Origin: an uncultured Bacilli bacterium
GTDB lineage: Bacteria; Bacillota_I; Bacilli_A; RF39; UBA660
Length of the DNA: 19,813 nt
NCBI GenBank assembly: GCA_944331945.1
Contig: CALVJC010000049.1
Coordinates: forward strand, 1 to 19,813
Reading direction: 5' to 3'
Made by a program: the position numbers and the translations under genes
The notes under the pieces: generated by a model
The model's database searches: none
Told to the model about the DNA's origin: nothing
What the model saw: the letters and a program-made list of their open reading frames with translations, nothing else
Part shown: piece after piece, positions 7,683-14,740 of the stretch
Numbering within the stretch: position 1 is the stretch's first letter
Layout: each line of letters opens with the position of its first letter

Positions 7683-8438
7683 TTAGTCCTCTTTCATTTC
7701 AAAATCTAATAATTGAGCACACACATCTTCATAAATATCTTGTGAATGCAAACAAGTATCAATAAAATATTTTTTATCATTATCATATTCTTTTAACCCT
7801 CTCATATAATAAGATCTATCCTGATCTAGTATAATAAAAGGCATAATATTATTTTTCAAACACTCTTTAAACATAATCATTCTTCCAACACGACCATTAC
7901 CATCTCCAAAAGGATGGATTCTCTCAAATCGAACATGAAAGTCTATGATATCTTCAAGTTTCACTTTATCTAGTTTGAAATATTCCGTAAGCAACTCATC
8001 AATGTCATTCTCCACATCTTTTGGCTCACTGGTTTTAATAACATTTACTAATCCAATGATATTCGGTACTACTTTAAAACCACCAACATTATATCTAGGA
8101 TCATCTTCATCACTTGTATTTCTTTTCAAAATTTTATTCATTTCAATCATCATTTCTTTCGATAATGGCTTATCAACATTATCTAGCATATAGTCAAATA
8201 ACTTGAAATGATTTTTCGCTTCGATTAAATCATCTAACTTAATCACTTCATCACTTTTAGGAATAAAGCTAGAAGTATCAAAAATAGCCTCAGTTTGATC
8301 TTCTGTTAATCTACTACCCTCTATCTTATTAGAATTATAAGAAAAATTAACTTGTGAAAAGTGATAAATATTTCCTTTAAACTTTAATTCTTTTTGTTCC
8401 AAAAGTTCATGCTTGATTTTTTTTACATCCATACACAT
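7683..8438 (-). CDS. Fic-domain protein adenylyltransferase, class II (self-inhibited)
   Basis: Fic enzymes transfer AMP, or another nucleotide-derived group, to a hydroxyl of a target protein. The canonical active-site motif HPFGDGNGR is complete (175-183), with catalytic His175. A flap-like stretch lies at 116-129. The N-terminal helix carries SNKIEG (36-41), matching the inhibitory motif [S/T]xxxE[G/N]; Glu40 would block ATP, making this a class II Fic that needs no separate antitoxin. Length 251 aa is usual for the compact form. The start is uncertain among GTG 8441, ATG 8438 and ATG 8432; 8438 has AAGG five bases upstream. It converges with the small gene pair. The target is unknown. A role in stress control, phage defence or an interbacterial system is possible but not shown. 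Confidence 0.93.
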   Translation of the reverse strand: MCMDVKKIKHELLEQKELKFKGNIYHFSQVNFSYNSNKIEGSRLTEDQTEAIFDTSSFIPKSDEVIKLDDLIEAKNHFKLFDYMLDNVDKPLSKEMMIEMNKILKRNTSDEDDPRYNVGGFKVVPNIIGLVNVIKTSEPKDVENDIDELLTEYFKLDKVKLEDIIDFHVRFERIHPFGDGNGRVGRMIMFKECLKNNIMPFIILDQDRSYYMRGLKEYDNDKKYFIDTCLHSQDIYEDVCAQLLDFEMKED

Positions 8439-8449
8439 CACACCCTTAC

Positions 8450-8455
8450 ATTATA
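8450..8455 (-). promoter_or_regulatory. Possible -10 element of the fic gene
   Basis: A perfect TATAAT lies on the minus strand 11 bp before the chosen ATG. No good -35 is present at 16-18 bp; TTGATA at 8473-8468 is only 12 bp away. If real, the transcript would be almost leaderless. Confidence 0.35.
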
Positions 8456-8538
8456 CTAAATAATAAATATCAATGTTTTTATCCCACCTCTATTTTGATT
8501 TTATCAATAAATATTGTAATGAAAACTCTTATAGGTTT

Positions 8539-8656
8539 TCAAGTTTTAGACACTCTTCCATTTTTTACTGTAGTATCCTCATCAGTAATCTTATTATTTT
8601 CAAGATTTTTTAACTCATCTTTAGAAAGTGTAAAAAAATTCTCCTGTAAAATTCAT
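8539..8656 (-). pseudogene. Frameshifted small gene or gene remnant upstream of fic
   Basis: The minus strand carries a 37-codon open stretch ending in TGA (8541-8539) with protein-like composition, including LSKDELKNLENNKI and VKNGRVSKT. It has no usable start in frame. An ATG at 8656 in another frame encodes MNFTGEFF and joins this frame if one base is dropped from a run of seven T (minus strand; 8638-8632 on the plus strand). Read that way it would give a 38-aa peptide. It may be the decayed end of a larger gene, a small gene broken by a homopolymer slip, or an assembly error. It sits between yqeH and fic with no clear Shine-Dalgarno site. Function unknown. The flanks (8439-8538 and 8657-8686) show nothing else convincing beyond the possible fic -10. 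Confidence 0.4.
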
Positions 8657-8686
8657 CTAATTATAGAATATTAAACCTTCAAAGAA

Positions 8687-9691
8687 CTAAATCAAACTCT
8701 TCCGAACAAAACTTTCTACATTATGATTCAAATAAAGATCCACCGTTCCTTTATTCACGACTTTGATAAAGCCTAATCCATTAATCACCAAATCTTCTTC
8801 ATATTTCATTTCATAAGTTCTCTTTTCCAAATCTTTTAAAGCGTTATTTTTGGATGAAATTCTCTTTACTTTTAATTCATTCGAAACAAAGACCGTAAAA
8901 CTATTTCTCTCTCCTTCCACATAATCAATTCTCGCTAATTCATCAATCAAAAGACTTTGTCCTGGTTTTAACTGATAAGTCTTTGGTTTAATTTCTTTTT
9001 TTGGACAAACTTTCGCTACCATAACAGGATCCAAATAATTTGTCATACTATGAGCATCCACTAAACCAGGAGTATCAATCAACGTCAAATAATCATTAAT
9101 AGCAATTCTTACTGTATTAAGCGTCGTCGTAGGCAAAGGAGACATGGTCAACTCTTGCGTATTAGTAGAATAATTACGTAATAATTTATTAATTAAAGAA
9201 CTTTTTCCCGCATTAGTATGTCCTACGACATAAACTTCGGAACTCGTTTGATAAATTTTAATTTGTTTTAACAAATCATCAATATTTTGATTTTTCTTCG
9301 TACTAATCACTACAATTTTTTCGAAAGGAATATCCATACTTTCAAAGTACTGAATCAATTTTTCATCTTTTACTGATTTTGGTAAAACATCTCGTTTATT
9401 TAAAACTAAAATCATTTTATTTGGAATCAAATTACGTATTTCCGTCAAATCTTTTTCCATATTTAATAAATCAGTAATATAAAGAACTAAATTTTTCGTC
9501 TGCCCAATACTTTTCAACACCGTAAGATATTCTTCATTACTTTTGACTACCACTTGATAATCTCCATAATTTTTAATTCGAAAACATCTCTGACATAAGT
9601 CATGATCTAAGTTGGCGGTATATCCTTCTTGTAACACATTCTCATCTTGCAGCTTAACGCCACATCCAGAACAATATTTTTCTTTATCCAT
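8687..9691 (-). CDS. yqeH: Circularly permuted ribosome-assembly GTPase YqeH
   Basis: GTPase needed for 30S subunit assembly in Bacillus. The protein is 334 aa. An N-terminal zinc finger has Cys7, Cys10, Cys33 and Cys36. The GTPase motifs occur in permuted order: G4 NKRD (98-101) comes first, then the P-loop GHTNAGKS (157-164), the TTT switch (188-190) and G3 DTPG (206-209). This order is diagnostic for the YqeH/YlqF-like group, and the zinc finger points to YqeH. The C-terminal domain (about 230-334) would bind RNA or the ribosome. ATG 9691 is preferred over an upstream in-frame ATG at 9709 because AGAGGGA stands before it. It overlaps yqeG by 8 nt, matching the conserved yqeG-yqeH pair; the aroE, yhbY and nadD genes that often follow are absent here. 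Confidence 0.95.
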   Translation of the reverse strand: MDKEKYCSGCGVKLQDENVLQEGYTANLDHDLCQRCFRIKNYGDYQVVVKSNEEYLTVLKSIGQTKNLVLYITDLLNMEKDLTEIRNLIPNKMILVLNKRDVLPKSVKDEKLIQYFESMDIPFEKIVVISTKKNQNIDDLLKQIKIYQTSSEVYVVGHTNAGKSSLINKLLRNYSTNTQELTMSPLPTTTLNTVRIAINDYLTLIDTPGLVDAHSMTNYLDPVMVAKVCPKKEIKPKTYQLKPGQSLLIDELARIDYVEGERNSFTVFVSNELKVKRISSKNNALKDLEKRTYEMKYEEDLVINGLGFIKVVNKGTVDLYLNHNVESFVRKSLI

Positions 9692-10202
9692 AATACTTCC
9701 CTCTTTCAAACAATTTTAATTGTTCATAACGTTTCATAATTTTTTTCTCTCGATAACGATTAAAGCTCGTAATCTTATAATCTTTTGATGTAAGAGGATC
9801 CACATAAATTCGTAAAACCTGCAAGCGATACCCCAAAGCCATATCAGTCATAAATTGATCCCCAATGATCGCCACTTGATCAAGAGAAATATCATTTTTT
9901 TTCAAAAATTTTTTCACTCTCCACCCCATAGGTTTCATGGCCATCGATAAATGCGGTATTTGAAGAGCTTCTCCGAATGGTTTTACGCGATATTTCAAAC
10001 TATTGGAAAGAAGAAAACAAGTAAATTTCTTTTTAAGTTTAGAAAAAAGTTCCATAACCTCTTGCGTAGGTTTCTTTTCTGCCAAAGTTCCTACAGTATT
10101 ATCTAAATCAAAAAGCAAAACCCGAATCCCTTTCTGATACAAAGAAGAATAATCAATATGAAAGATATCTTTTTGATAAATATCTGGTTTATAACGCTCC
10201 AT
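9684..10202 (-). CDS. yqeG: HAD-superfamily phosphatase, YqeG family
   Basis: A 172-aa HAD-like phosphatase of the YqeG (IIIA subfamily) type. The nucleophile motif DLDNT is at 32-36, with Asp32 as predicted nucleophile and Asp34 as acid/base. Motif II Ser66-Asn67, motif III Lys90 and motif IV GDQFMTD (114-120) are all present, so it should be active. The physiological substrate of YqeG proteins is not established; related proteins act on phosphatidylglycerophosphate, and conserved pairing with yqeH has suggested a link to ribosome assembly. The start is supported by AGAGGTGA 4 nt before the ATG. It is first in the yqeG-yqeH pair, coupled by an 8-nt overlap. Confidence 0.92.
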   Translation of the reverse strand: MERYKPDIYQKDIFHIDYSSLYQKGIRVLLFDLDNTVGTLAEKKPTQEVMELFSKLKKKFTCFLLSNSLKYRVKPFGEALQIPHLSMAMKPMGWRVKKFLKKNDISLDQVAIIGDQFMTDMALGYRLQVLRIYVDPLTSKDYKITSFNRYREKKIMKRYEQLKLFERGKYYG

Positions 10203-10220
10203 AACGTCACCTCTAGTTCT

Positions 10221-10226
10221 ATTATA
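10221..10226 (-). promoter_or_regulatory. Likely -10 element of yqeG-yqeH
   Basis: A perfect TATAAT on the minus strand lies 18 bp before the yqeG ATG, in the 44-bp gap after the deacetylase gene. No good -35 is seen. Like several neighbours, it would give a leader of only about 12 nt, made up mainly of the Shine-Dalgarno site. Read-through from the deacetylase gene is also possible, as no hairpin separates them. Confidence 0.45.
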
Positions 10227-10246
10227 GCGAAAAAAGGAAAAGAAAT

Positions 10247-11671
10247 CTAGTTATTCACACGTTGCCGAACCATCGCTGTTTCTATGGTAATCGGAGCGAA
10301 GGTGTAACCATTCTCTTTTCCATAAGCAATAATTCTTCTTAAAGCATCTTTGGTATAAGTTTTTGTATCATGCATTAAAACCATATTTACTTTTTCTAAA
10401 GAAAGACTAGAAATCACTCTCTGATAAACTTCATCGGCACTTTTCGCTTCTCCTGCATCACCACTCGTAATATTCCAATCATAATATTGATATCCCCGAT
10501 TTAATACTTCTTGCGTCAAAGTACTCATAATACCAACTTGATAATGTTTACTAATCGTATTACTACTACCTCCTGGAAAGCGAATAATACGACTATCATA
10601 CCCAGTTAAATTGTAAACACGATCATGAACTGCTTGCAAATCCGCAAAATAAGAATCTACGGAAGCATAAAGAGTAGCATAATTATGACTAGAAGTATGA
10701 AGTCCAACCGTATGTCCTTCCTCATATTCTCGTTTGATCAAAGAATCCGGTCCACTACCAGTAACAAAGAATGTTGCTTTAACCCCTTCTTCTTTCAAAA
10801 TATCTAAAATTGCTTCCGTTGTCCCATTATGAGGACCATCATCAAAGGTAAGATAGATTGTGCCTGGCGCCCCCTTCTCTCGCACTCGTACCGTCCGAAC
10901 CATTTGACTTTCATTCCCTGCTTGATCCACTACTTTATAAGTAAGTTTATAATCTCCTACCTGATTCGTATCAACACTCCCTTCAACAGAAACATTCGCT
11001 GTAATATCCCCATCACAATTATCCGTTGCTTGATAACCCGGATCTTGATAACTTTCTCCTACAAAAGCAAAGTCATTCTCTCCTTCTCCTAATTGAATAC
11101 TAGGAGCACTCTTATCTCCTTCTATAATCTTGCGCTCTACCTCAGTCTCATTCCCCGCTTGATCCGAAACCCGATAAATCACTTTATCTTTCTTTTTTTC
11201 TATCTCTACTTTAGAAGTAAGATCCCCATCCACATTATCAACTGCCGTATATCCGACTTCTTCATATTCTCCCCCTTTACACACATAAGAAAGAGAATCA
11301 CCCGTTAATGTAATCTCAGGCGCCTCTAAATCCGCCACCTTCACTGTCCGAACAGCTTTCACAGAAAAACCATTTATCTTCATCTGATAAATAACTTCAT
11401 AAGTCCCCATCTCATCTACATTAACATTGCTTTTTATTTTTACTTGATCCTTAACATCCTTAAAAAAAGCCTGAGCCTGATATCCAGGCTCTTGATAAGG
11501 TTCATGAATATTAATCGTCATAACTCCTTTTCCTTTTAAATTAATACGTGGTAATAAGAATAAGAATCCAAGTACAAAAAGAATAACAAAAAGAGAAATC
11601 CCTCCAAATAGAATCATTTTCCGAATATTAGGTCGATATAATTTTGCATTTTTTTCTGATCTTTTTTCCAT
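10247..11671 (-). CDS. Membrane-anchored peptidoglycan/polysaccharide deacetylase with three Ig-like domains
   Basis: A 474-aa cell-surface enzyme predicted to remove N-acetyl groups from peptidoglycan or another wall glycan; PgdA-like enzymes give lysozyme resistance. Residues 1-18 are basic and cytoplasmic, and 19-41 form one membrane helix. Three Ig-like domains of the DUF5011/HYR kind follow (about 44-113, 117-184, 189-264), each with a GY or DNxDGD motif. The C-terminal NodB domain (270-465) has all motifs: TFDDGP (275-280), HTSSH (325-329), RFPGG (364-368), DWN (398-400) and MHD (433-435). The metal ligands Asp278, His325 and His329 and catalytic Asp277 are in place. The start has AGGAG 5 nt upstream. 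It follows sigK with its own promoter. Confidence 0.93.
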   Translation of the reverse strand: MEKRSEKNAKLYRPNIRKMILFGGISLFVILFVLGFLFLLPRINLKGKGVMTINIHEPYQEPGYQAQAFFKDVKDQVKIKSNVNVDEMGTYEVIYQMKINGFSVKAVRTVKVADLEAPEITLTGDSLSYVCKGGEYEEVGYTAVDNVDGDLTSKVEIEKKKDKVIYRVSDQAGNETEVERKIIEGDKSAPSIQLGEGENDFAFVGESYQDPGYQATDNCDGDITANVSVEGSVDTNQVGDYKLTYKVVDQAGNESQMVRTVRVREKGAPGTIYLTFDDGPHNGTTEAILDILKEEGVKATFFVTGSGPDSLIKREYEEGHTVGLHTSSHNYATLYASVDSYFADLQAVHDRVYNLTGYDSRIIRFPGGSSNTISKHYQVGIMSTLTQEVLNRGYQYYDWNITSGDAGEAKSADEVYQRVISSLSLEKVNMVLMHDTKTYTKDALRRIIAYGKENGYTFAPITIETAMVRQRVNN

Positions 11672-11685
11672 ATAAACTCCTAATG

Positions 11686-11703
11686 ATACTAATACTAATA
11701 CTA
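11686..11703 (-). repeat. Three perfect TAGTAT repeats in the deacetylase leader
   Basis: Three perfect 6-bp tandem copies (TAGTAT on the minus strand) lie between the -10 element and the Shine-Dalgarno site of the deacetylase gene. A change in copy number would alter leader length but not the reading frame. Function unknown, and chance in AT-rich DNA is possible. Confidence 0.6.
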
Positions 11704-11705
11704 TT

Positions 11706-11734
11706 ATTATAGCTAGGAAAAGGTTAATTGTCTA
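11706..11734 (-). promoter_or_regulatory. SigA-type promoter of the deacetylase gene
   Basis: On the minus strand, TAGACA (11734-11729) is followed after exactly 17 nt by a perfect TATAAT (11711-11706). The -35 begins 5 bp after the sigma-factor stop codon, so the deacetylase can be made in growing cells independently of the sigma gene. Confidence 0.75.
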
Positions 11735-11739
11735 GTCAC

Positions 11740-12453
11740 TCAAATCGAACTATCCCATTCCTCATAATGATTATTTTTAATAAATTCTCGCAATATTTTC
11801 GTTAATGCTCTTTTTTCAATACGTGAAACATAACTCCTTGATATATGCATACTACTAGCAATCGTTTTTTGAGTCTGTTCCTCTTGCCCTGCTAATCCAT
11901 ACCGCTTTTGAATAATATCTTTTTCCCGATCTGTTAAAACACTCATATATTGATTTAATAAAGCGACATTATCTTTTAAATTAATTTCTTCCAAAAAATC
12001 TGGTTTTGGAGCCTTTAATACTTCTAAAATCGATATTTCATTTCCCTCTTTATCAAATCCAATCGGTTCACTTAAAGAGATATTTTTATTATTCTTATTA
12101 TTCGCTCGAAAATACATCAAAATTTCATTTTGAATACATTTCGCACAATAAGTCGTCAAACGATTCCCTTTACTACTTAAAAAGGTATCAACTCCTTTAA
12201 TTAGTCCAATCGTTCCCACACTAATCAAATCATCTTGATCCACATTCTTATAATCAAATTTTTTAACAATATGGGCCACTAATCTTAAATTATGTTCAAT
12301 CAATTCATCTCTTGCTTGTCGATCTCCTTGTTGCATTTTTAAAATACATGCTTCCTCTTCTTCTTTACTTAATGGTTCTTTAAAAACCTGATTCGAATAA
12401 CTAGCCGTAAAAGCAAAGAAATTTCTTAGACTTTCAAAAATATGAAATAACAT
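11740..12453 (-). CDS. sigK: Sporulation-type RNA polymerase sigma factor, SigK-like
   Basis: Sigma-70 family factor of 237 aa, closest in pattern to Bacillus late mother-cell SigK. The recalled SigK stretches LIEHNLRLVAHIVKKF (51-66), GTIGLIKG (80-87), KEGNEIS (135-141) and ISRSYVSRIEKRAL (204-217) are all present. Region 2 spans about 47-118 and region 4 about 165-225. The N-terminal 25 or so residues are hydrophobic/aromatic (FFAFTASY) and match the membrane-held pro-sequence that SpoIVFB removes from pro-SigK. The gene is one uninterrupted reading frame, with no skin-type insertion. ATG 12453 is chosen over an in-frame GTG at 12462 because AGGTGA lies 5 nt upstream. No terminator separates it from the deacetylase gene. 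SigE is a less likely alternative. Confidence 0.9.
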   Translation of the reverse strand: MLFHIFESLRNFFAFTASYSNQVFKEPLSKEEEEACILKMQQGDRQARDELIEHNLRLVAHIVKKFDYKNVDQDDLISVGTIGLIKGVDTFLSSKGNRLTTYCAKCIQNEILMYFRANNKNNKNISLSEPIGFDKEGNEISILEVLKAPKPDFLEEINLKDNVALLNQYMSVLTDREKDIIQKRYGLAGQEEQTQKTIASSMHISRSYVSRIEKRALTKILREFIKNNHYEEWDSSI

Positions 12454-12470
12454 CTCACTCACCTATTACC

Positions 12471-12499
12471 AGTTTATGTCGAATTTTGAAAAGTTATGA
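12471..12499 (-). promoter_or_regulatory. Possible sigma-E-like promoter of sigK
   Basis: On the minus strand, TCATAACT (12499-12492) is followed after 13 nt by CATAAACT (12478-12471). The second block matches 6 of 8 bases of the sigma-E -10 consensus CATACAAT, and the first contains the ATA core of its -35. No good SigA promoter fits this 53-bp gap after priA. Weak evidence, based on pattern alone. Confidence 0.3.
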
Positions 12500-12506
12500 A
12501 GTTTTC

Positions 12507-14666
12507 TCACAAGTGTAAGGGATTAAAATCAATCTCTAGGGTAACCGCATGATTGGTGGCATAGTAGTCTACTAATTTTCCTAATACTTCATAAAGATTA
12601 TCTTGATATTGATATTTTAAAATAAGCTGATAACGGTAAATATTTTGCTTTTTAAAAATAGAAGCGGGAGCGGGTCCCAATAAAATGGTATTAGTAAGAT
12701 ATTTTTGAAATACTTTTTCACATTTTTTCGCTTCCAAAAGTGCTTTTTGTTGATCTTTACAAGCCAAATTGCAAGAGACCAAATAATAGTAAGGAGGATA
12801 TTTCATCATCTTCCGAATTTTCATTTCTTCTTGATAGAATTTAAGATAGTTATTTTCTTTGGAACAAAGAATTGCATAATGATCTTTATTATAGGTTTGA
12901 AAATAAACCCGGCCTTGTTTTTCACTTCTTCCGGCGCGTCCTGCCACCTGGCTTAACAAATCAAAGGTTACTTCACTACTACGAAAGTCAGGAATCATCA
13001 AGGAAGTATCCGCATTAATGACCCCAACTAAGGTAACATTGGAAAAATCAAGGCCTTTCGCGACCATCTGAGTCCCAAGTAAAATATCAGCTTCTCCTTT
13101 TTGAAAACTTTCAATCATTCTTTCATGAGCCCCTTTTCGACTCATGGTATCCACATCCATTCGTAAAATACGACTCTCAGGGAAAAAACCTTTCAACTCT
13201 TCCTCGATTTTTTCCGTCCCACACCCTAAATCTTTTAAGGACTCTTGATGACATTCTGGGCAAATGGAAGGAACAGAAGTAGCATAACCACAATAATGAC
13301 ACCGTAACATCTGATTACTCTTGTGATAAGTAAGCGTAATATCACAATGAGGACACTTTTCAACATGACCACAATTTCGACAACTAACAACCGAAGAATA
13401 CCCACGGCGATTCAAAAGTAAGATCATTTGCTCTTTATTTTTTAAACAGGTTTCAATTTCCTGTAATAAAGGCTTTGAAAAATGACCTTTCGCATATTTT
13501 ATTTCTTGATTCATATCAATCAATTCCACTTTTGGCAACGCTTGTCCATTCACGCGATGAGGTAATTCCAACAATTGATAACGTCCTTTCCTAGCTCTAG
13601 CATAACTTTCCAAAGTAGGGGTAGCACTACCAAATAAAACTTTCCCTCCATAATGCTTCGCTCGTAATAAAGCAATTCTTCGTGCATCATAACGAGGAAC
13701 ATTTTCTTGCTTATAAGAATCACTATGTTCTTCATCAACAACAATGAGACCAAGATTAGAAAGCGGCGCAAAAACAGCACTCCGGGCCCCAATCACAATA
13801 TCCACTTCTCCTCTAGCAATACGTCGCCACTCATCATATTTTTCTCCTTCCGATAAAGAACTATGAAAAGCCGCAATACGATTTCCAAATCGCACTTGAA
13901 ACCGTTTCACCATTTGAGGTGTCAAAGAAATTTCTGGCACTAAAACAATGCTCTTTTTTCCCTGTTCTAAAGTCTTAGCAATCAACTCCATATAAACTTC
14001 TGTCTTACCACTCCCCGTCACTCCATACAATAAAAAGGTAGATTCATCACTCTTTAAAAAATGCTGTACCACCATCTCCTGATCCTTCGTTAAAGTAGGA
14101 ACCACCAAAGAAGAAGACGAATATTGTAACCGATACACCTCCTGCTTCTTCTCTTCTAAAATACCTTTTTCAACTAATACGTTAAGCCGAGCCAAAGAGA
14201 TCTCTTTCAATTCTTTGCGAGACAAAGACTCTTTTTCCCCAAACAAAGCAATGATTTCCTCTTGCTTTTTGGTCAAAGAGGTAATATGTTCCCGGTGAAG
14301 AACATAAACCGTTTCATATTTTTTGGTAACAGAAGTCCCTTCTTTCGCTTTTAGGGCTTTCGGAAGCATCACTTGATAACAAGAAATCAAAGGAGAAAGC
14401 GTCTCTTTCGCCATAATCTTCCCTAGTTCTAATAACTCCTGATTCAAAACAATATCCTGATCAATCACTTGAATCACTTCTTTTAAAGAAGACTCCAGAT
14501 CATCTTCCTTTATTTCTAAGACAAAGCCCTCTAAGGTTCGATACGCAAAAGGAACTTGAACCCGCACCCCAACTTGAATCTCTTTTTCTAAAGTACGAGG
14601 TACTTTATAATCAAATAACTTATCTACATTTTTATTTGCAATTTCTACAAGAACGCCAACAGTCAT
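12507..14666 (-). CDS. priA: Primosomal protein N', replication-restart helicase
   Basis: DNA helicase that recognises stalled or broken forks and reloads the replicative helicase. The protein is 719 aa, slightly shorter than Bacillus PriA. The N-terminal 3'-DNA-binding domain covers about 1-105, followed by a winged-helix region. The helicase core has Walker A GVTGSGKT (215-222), DEEH (311-314), GSATP (346-350) and motif VI QVAGRAGR (573-580). The inserted zinc domain has eight cysteines (429, 432, 438, 441, 456, 459, 469, 472). The start is fixed by GGAGGTG 4 nt before the ATG. The coaBC, def and fmt genes that often flank priA are absent; here it stands alone, with sigK 53 bp downstream. 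Confidence 0.97.
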   Translation of the reverse strand: MTVGVLVEIANKNVDKLFDYKVPRTLEKEIQVGVRVQVPFAYRTLEGFVLEIKEDDLESSLKEVIQVIDQDIVLNQELLELGKIMAKETLSPLISCYQVMLPKALKAKEGTSVTKKYETVYVLHREHITSLTKKQEEIIALFGEKESLSRKELKEISLARLNVLVEKGILEEKKQEVYRLQYSSSSLVVPTLTKDQEMVVQHFLKSDESTFLLYGVTGSGKTEVYMELIAKTLEQGKKSIVLVPEISLTPQMVKRFQVRFGNRIAAFHSSLSEGEKYDEWRRIARGEVDIVIGARSAVFAPLSNLGLIVVDEEHSDSYKQENVPRYDARRIALLRAKHYGGKVLFGSATPTLESYARARKGRYQLLELPHRVNGQALPKVELIDMNQEIKYAKGHFSKPLLQEIETCLKNKEQMILLLNRRGYSSVVSCRNCGHVEKCPHCDITLTYHKSNQMLRCHYCGYATSVPSICPECHQESLKDLGCGTEKIEEELKGFFPESRILRMDVDTMSRKGAHERMIESFQKGEADILLGTQMVAKGLDFSNVTLVGVINADTSLMIPDFRSSEVTFDLLSQVAGRAGRSEKQGRVYFQTYNKDHYAILCSKENNYLKFYQEEMKIRKMMKYPPYYYLVSCNLACKDQQKALLEAKKCEKVFQKYLTNTILLGPAPASIFKKQNIYRYQLILKYQYQDNLYEVLGKLVDYYATNHAVTLEIDFNPLHL

Positions 14667-14686
14667 AAAGCACCTCCTACTAATTA

Positions 14687-14714
14687 CTTATACAAAAAAA
14701 GAACAGAAAGGCAA
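14687..14714 (-). promoter_or_regulatory. Possible promoter of priA
   Basis: On the minus strand, TTGCCT (14714-14709), a 16-nt spacer, then TATAAG (14692-14687). It overlaps the terminator of the upstream cdsA-rseP unit, as expected in a 74-bp gap where one transcript must stop and the next begin. Confidence 0.4.
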
Positions 14715-14731
14715 GAAATCCGCTCTTTTTT
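14694..14731 (-). terminator. Terminator of cdsA-rseP
   Basis: A 10-bp stem on the minus strand, AAAAAAGAGC pairing with GTTCTTTTTT (one G-U pair), has a 17-nt loop and ends in a run of seven T. It begins 9 bp after the rseP stop. Confidence 0.65.
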
Positions 14732-14740
14732 AAAACTTTT

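Noticed and set aside
8520..8541. 7-bp inverted repeat TGAAAAC/GTTTTCA between fic and yqeH
   Set aside because: The stem is short and AT-rich, with no T run in a useful place on either strand; it also overlaps the end of the gene remnant.
10829..11308. Long plus-strand reading frames opposite the deacetylase gene
   Set aside because: They are antisense shadows of a well-supported gene, with no ribosome-binding sites or recognisable domains.
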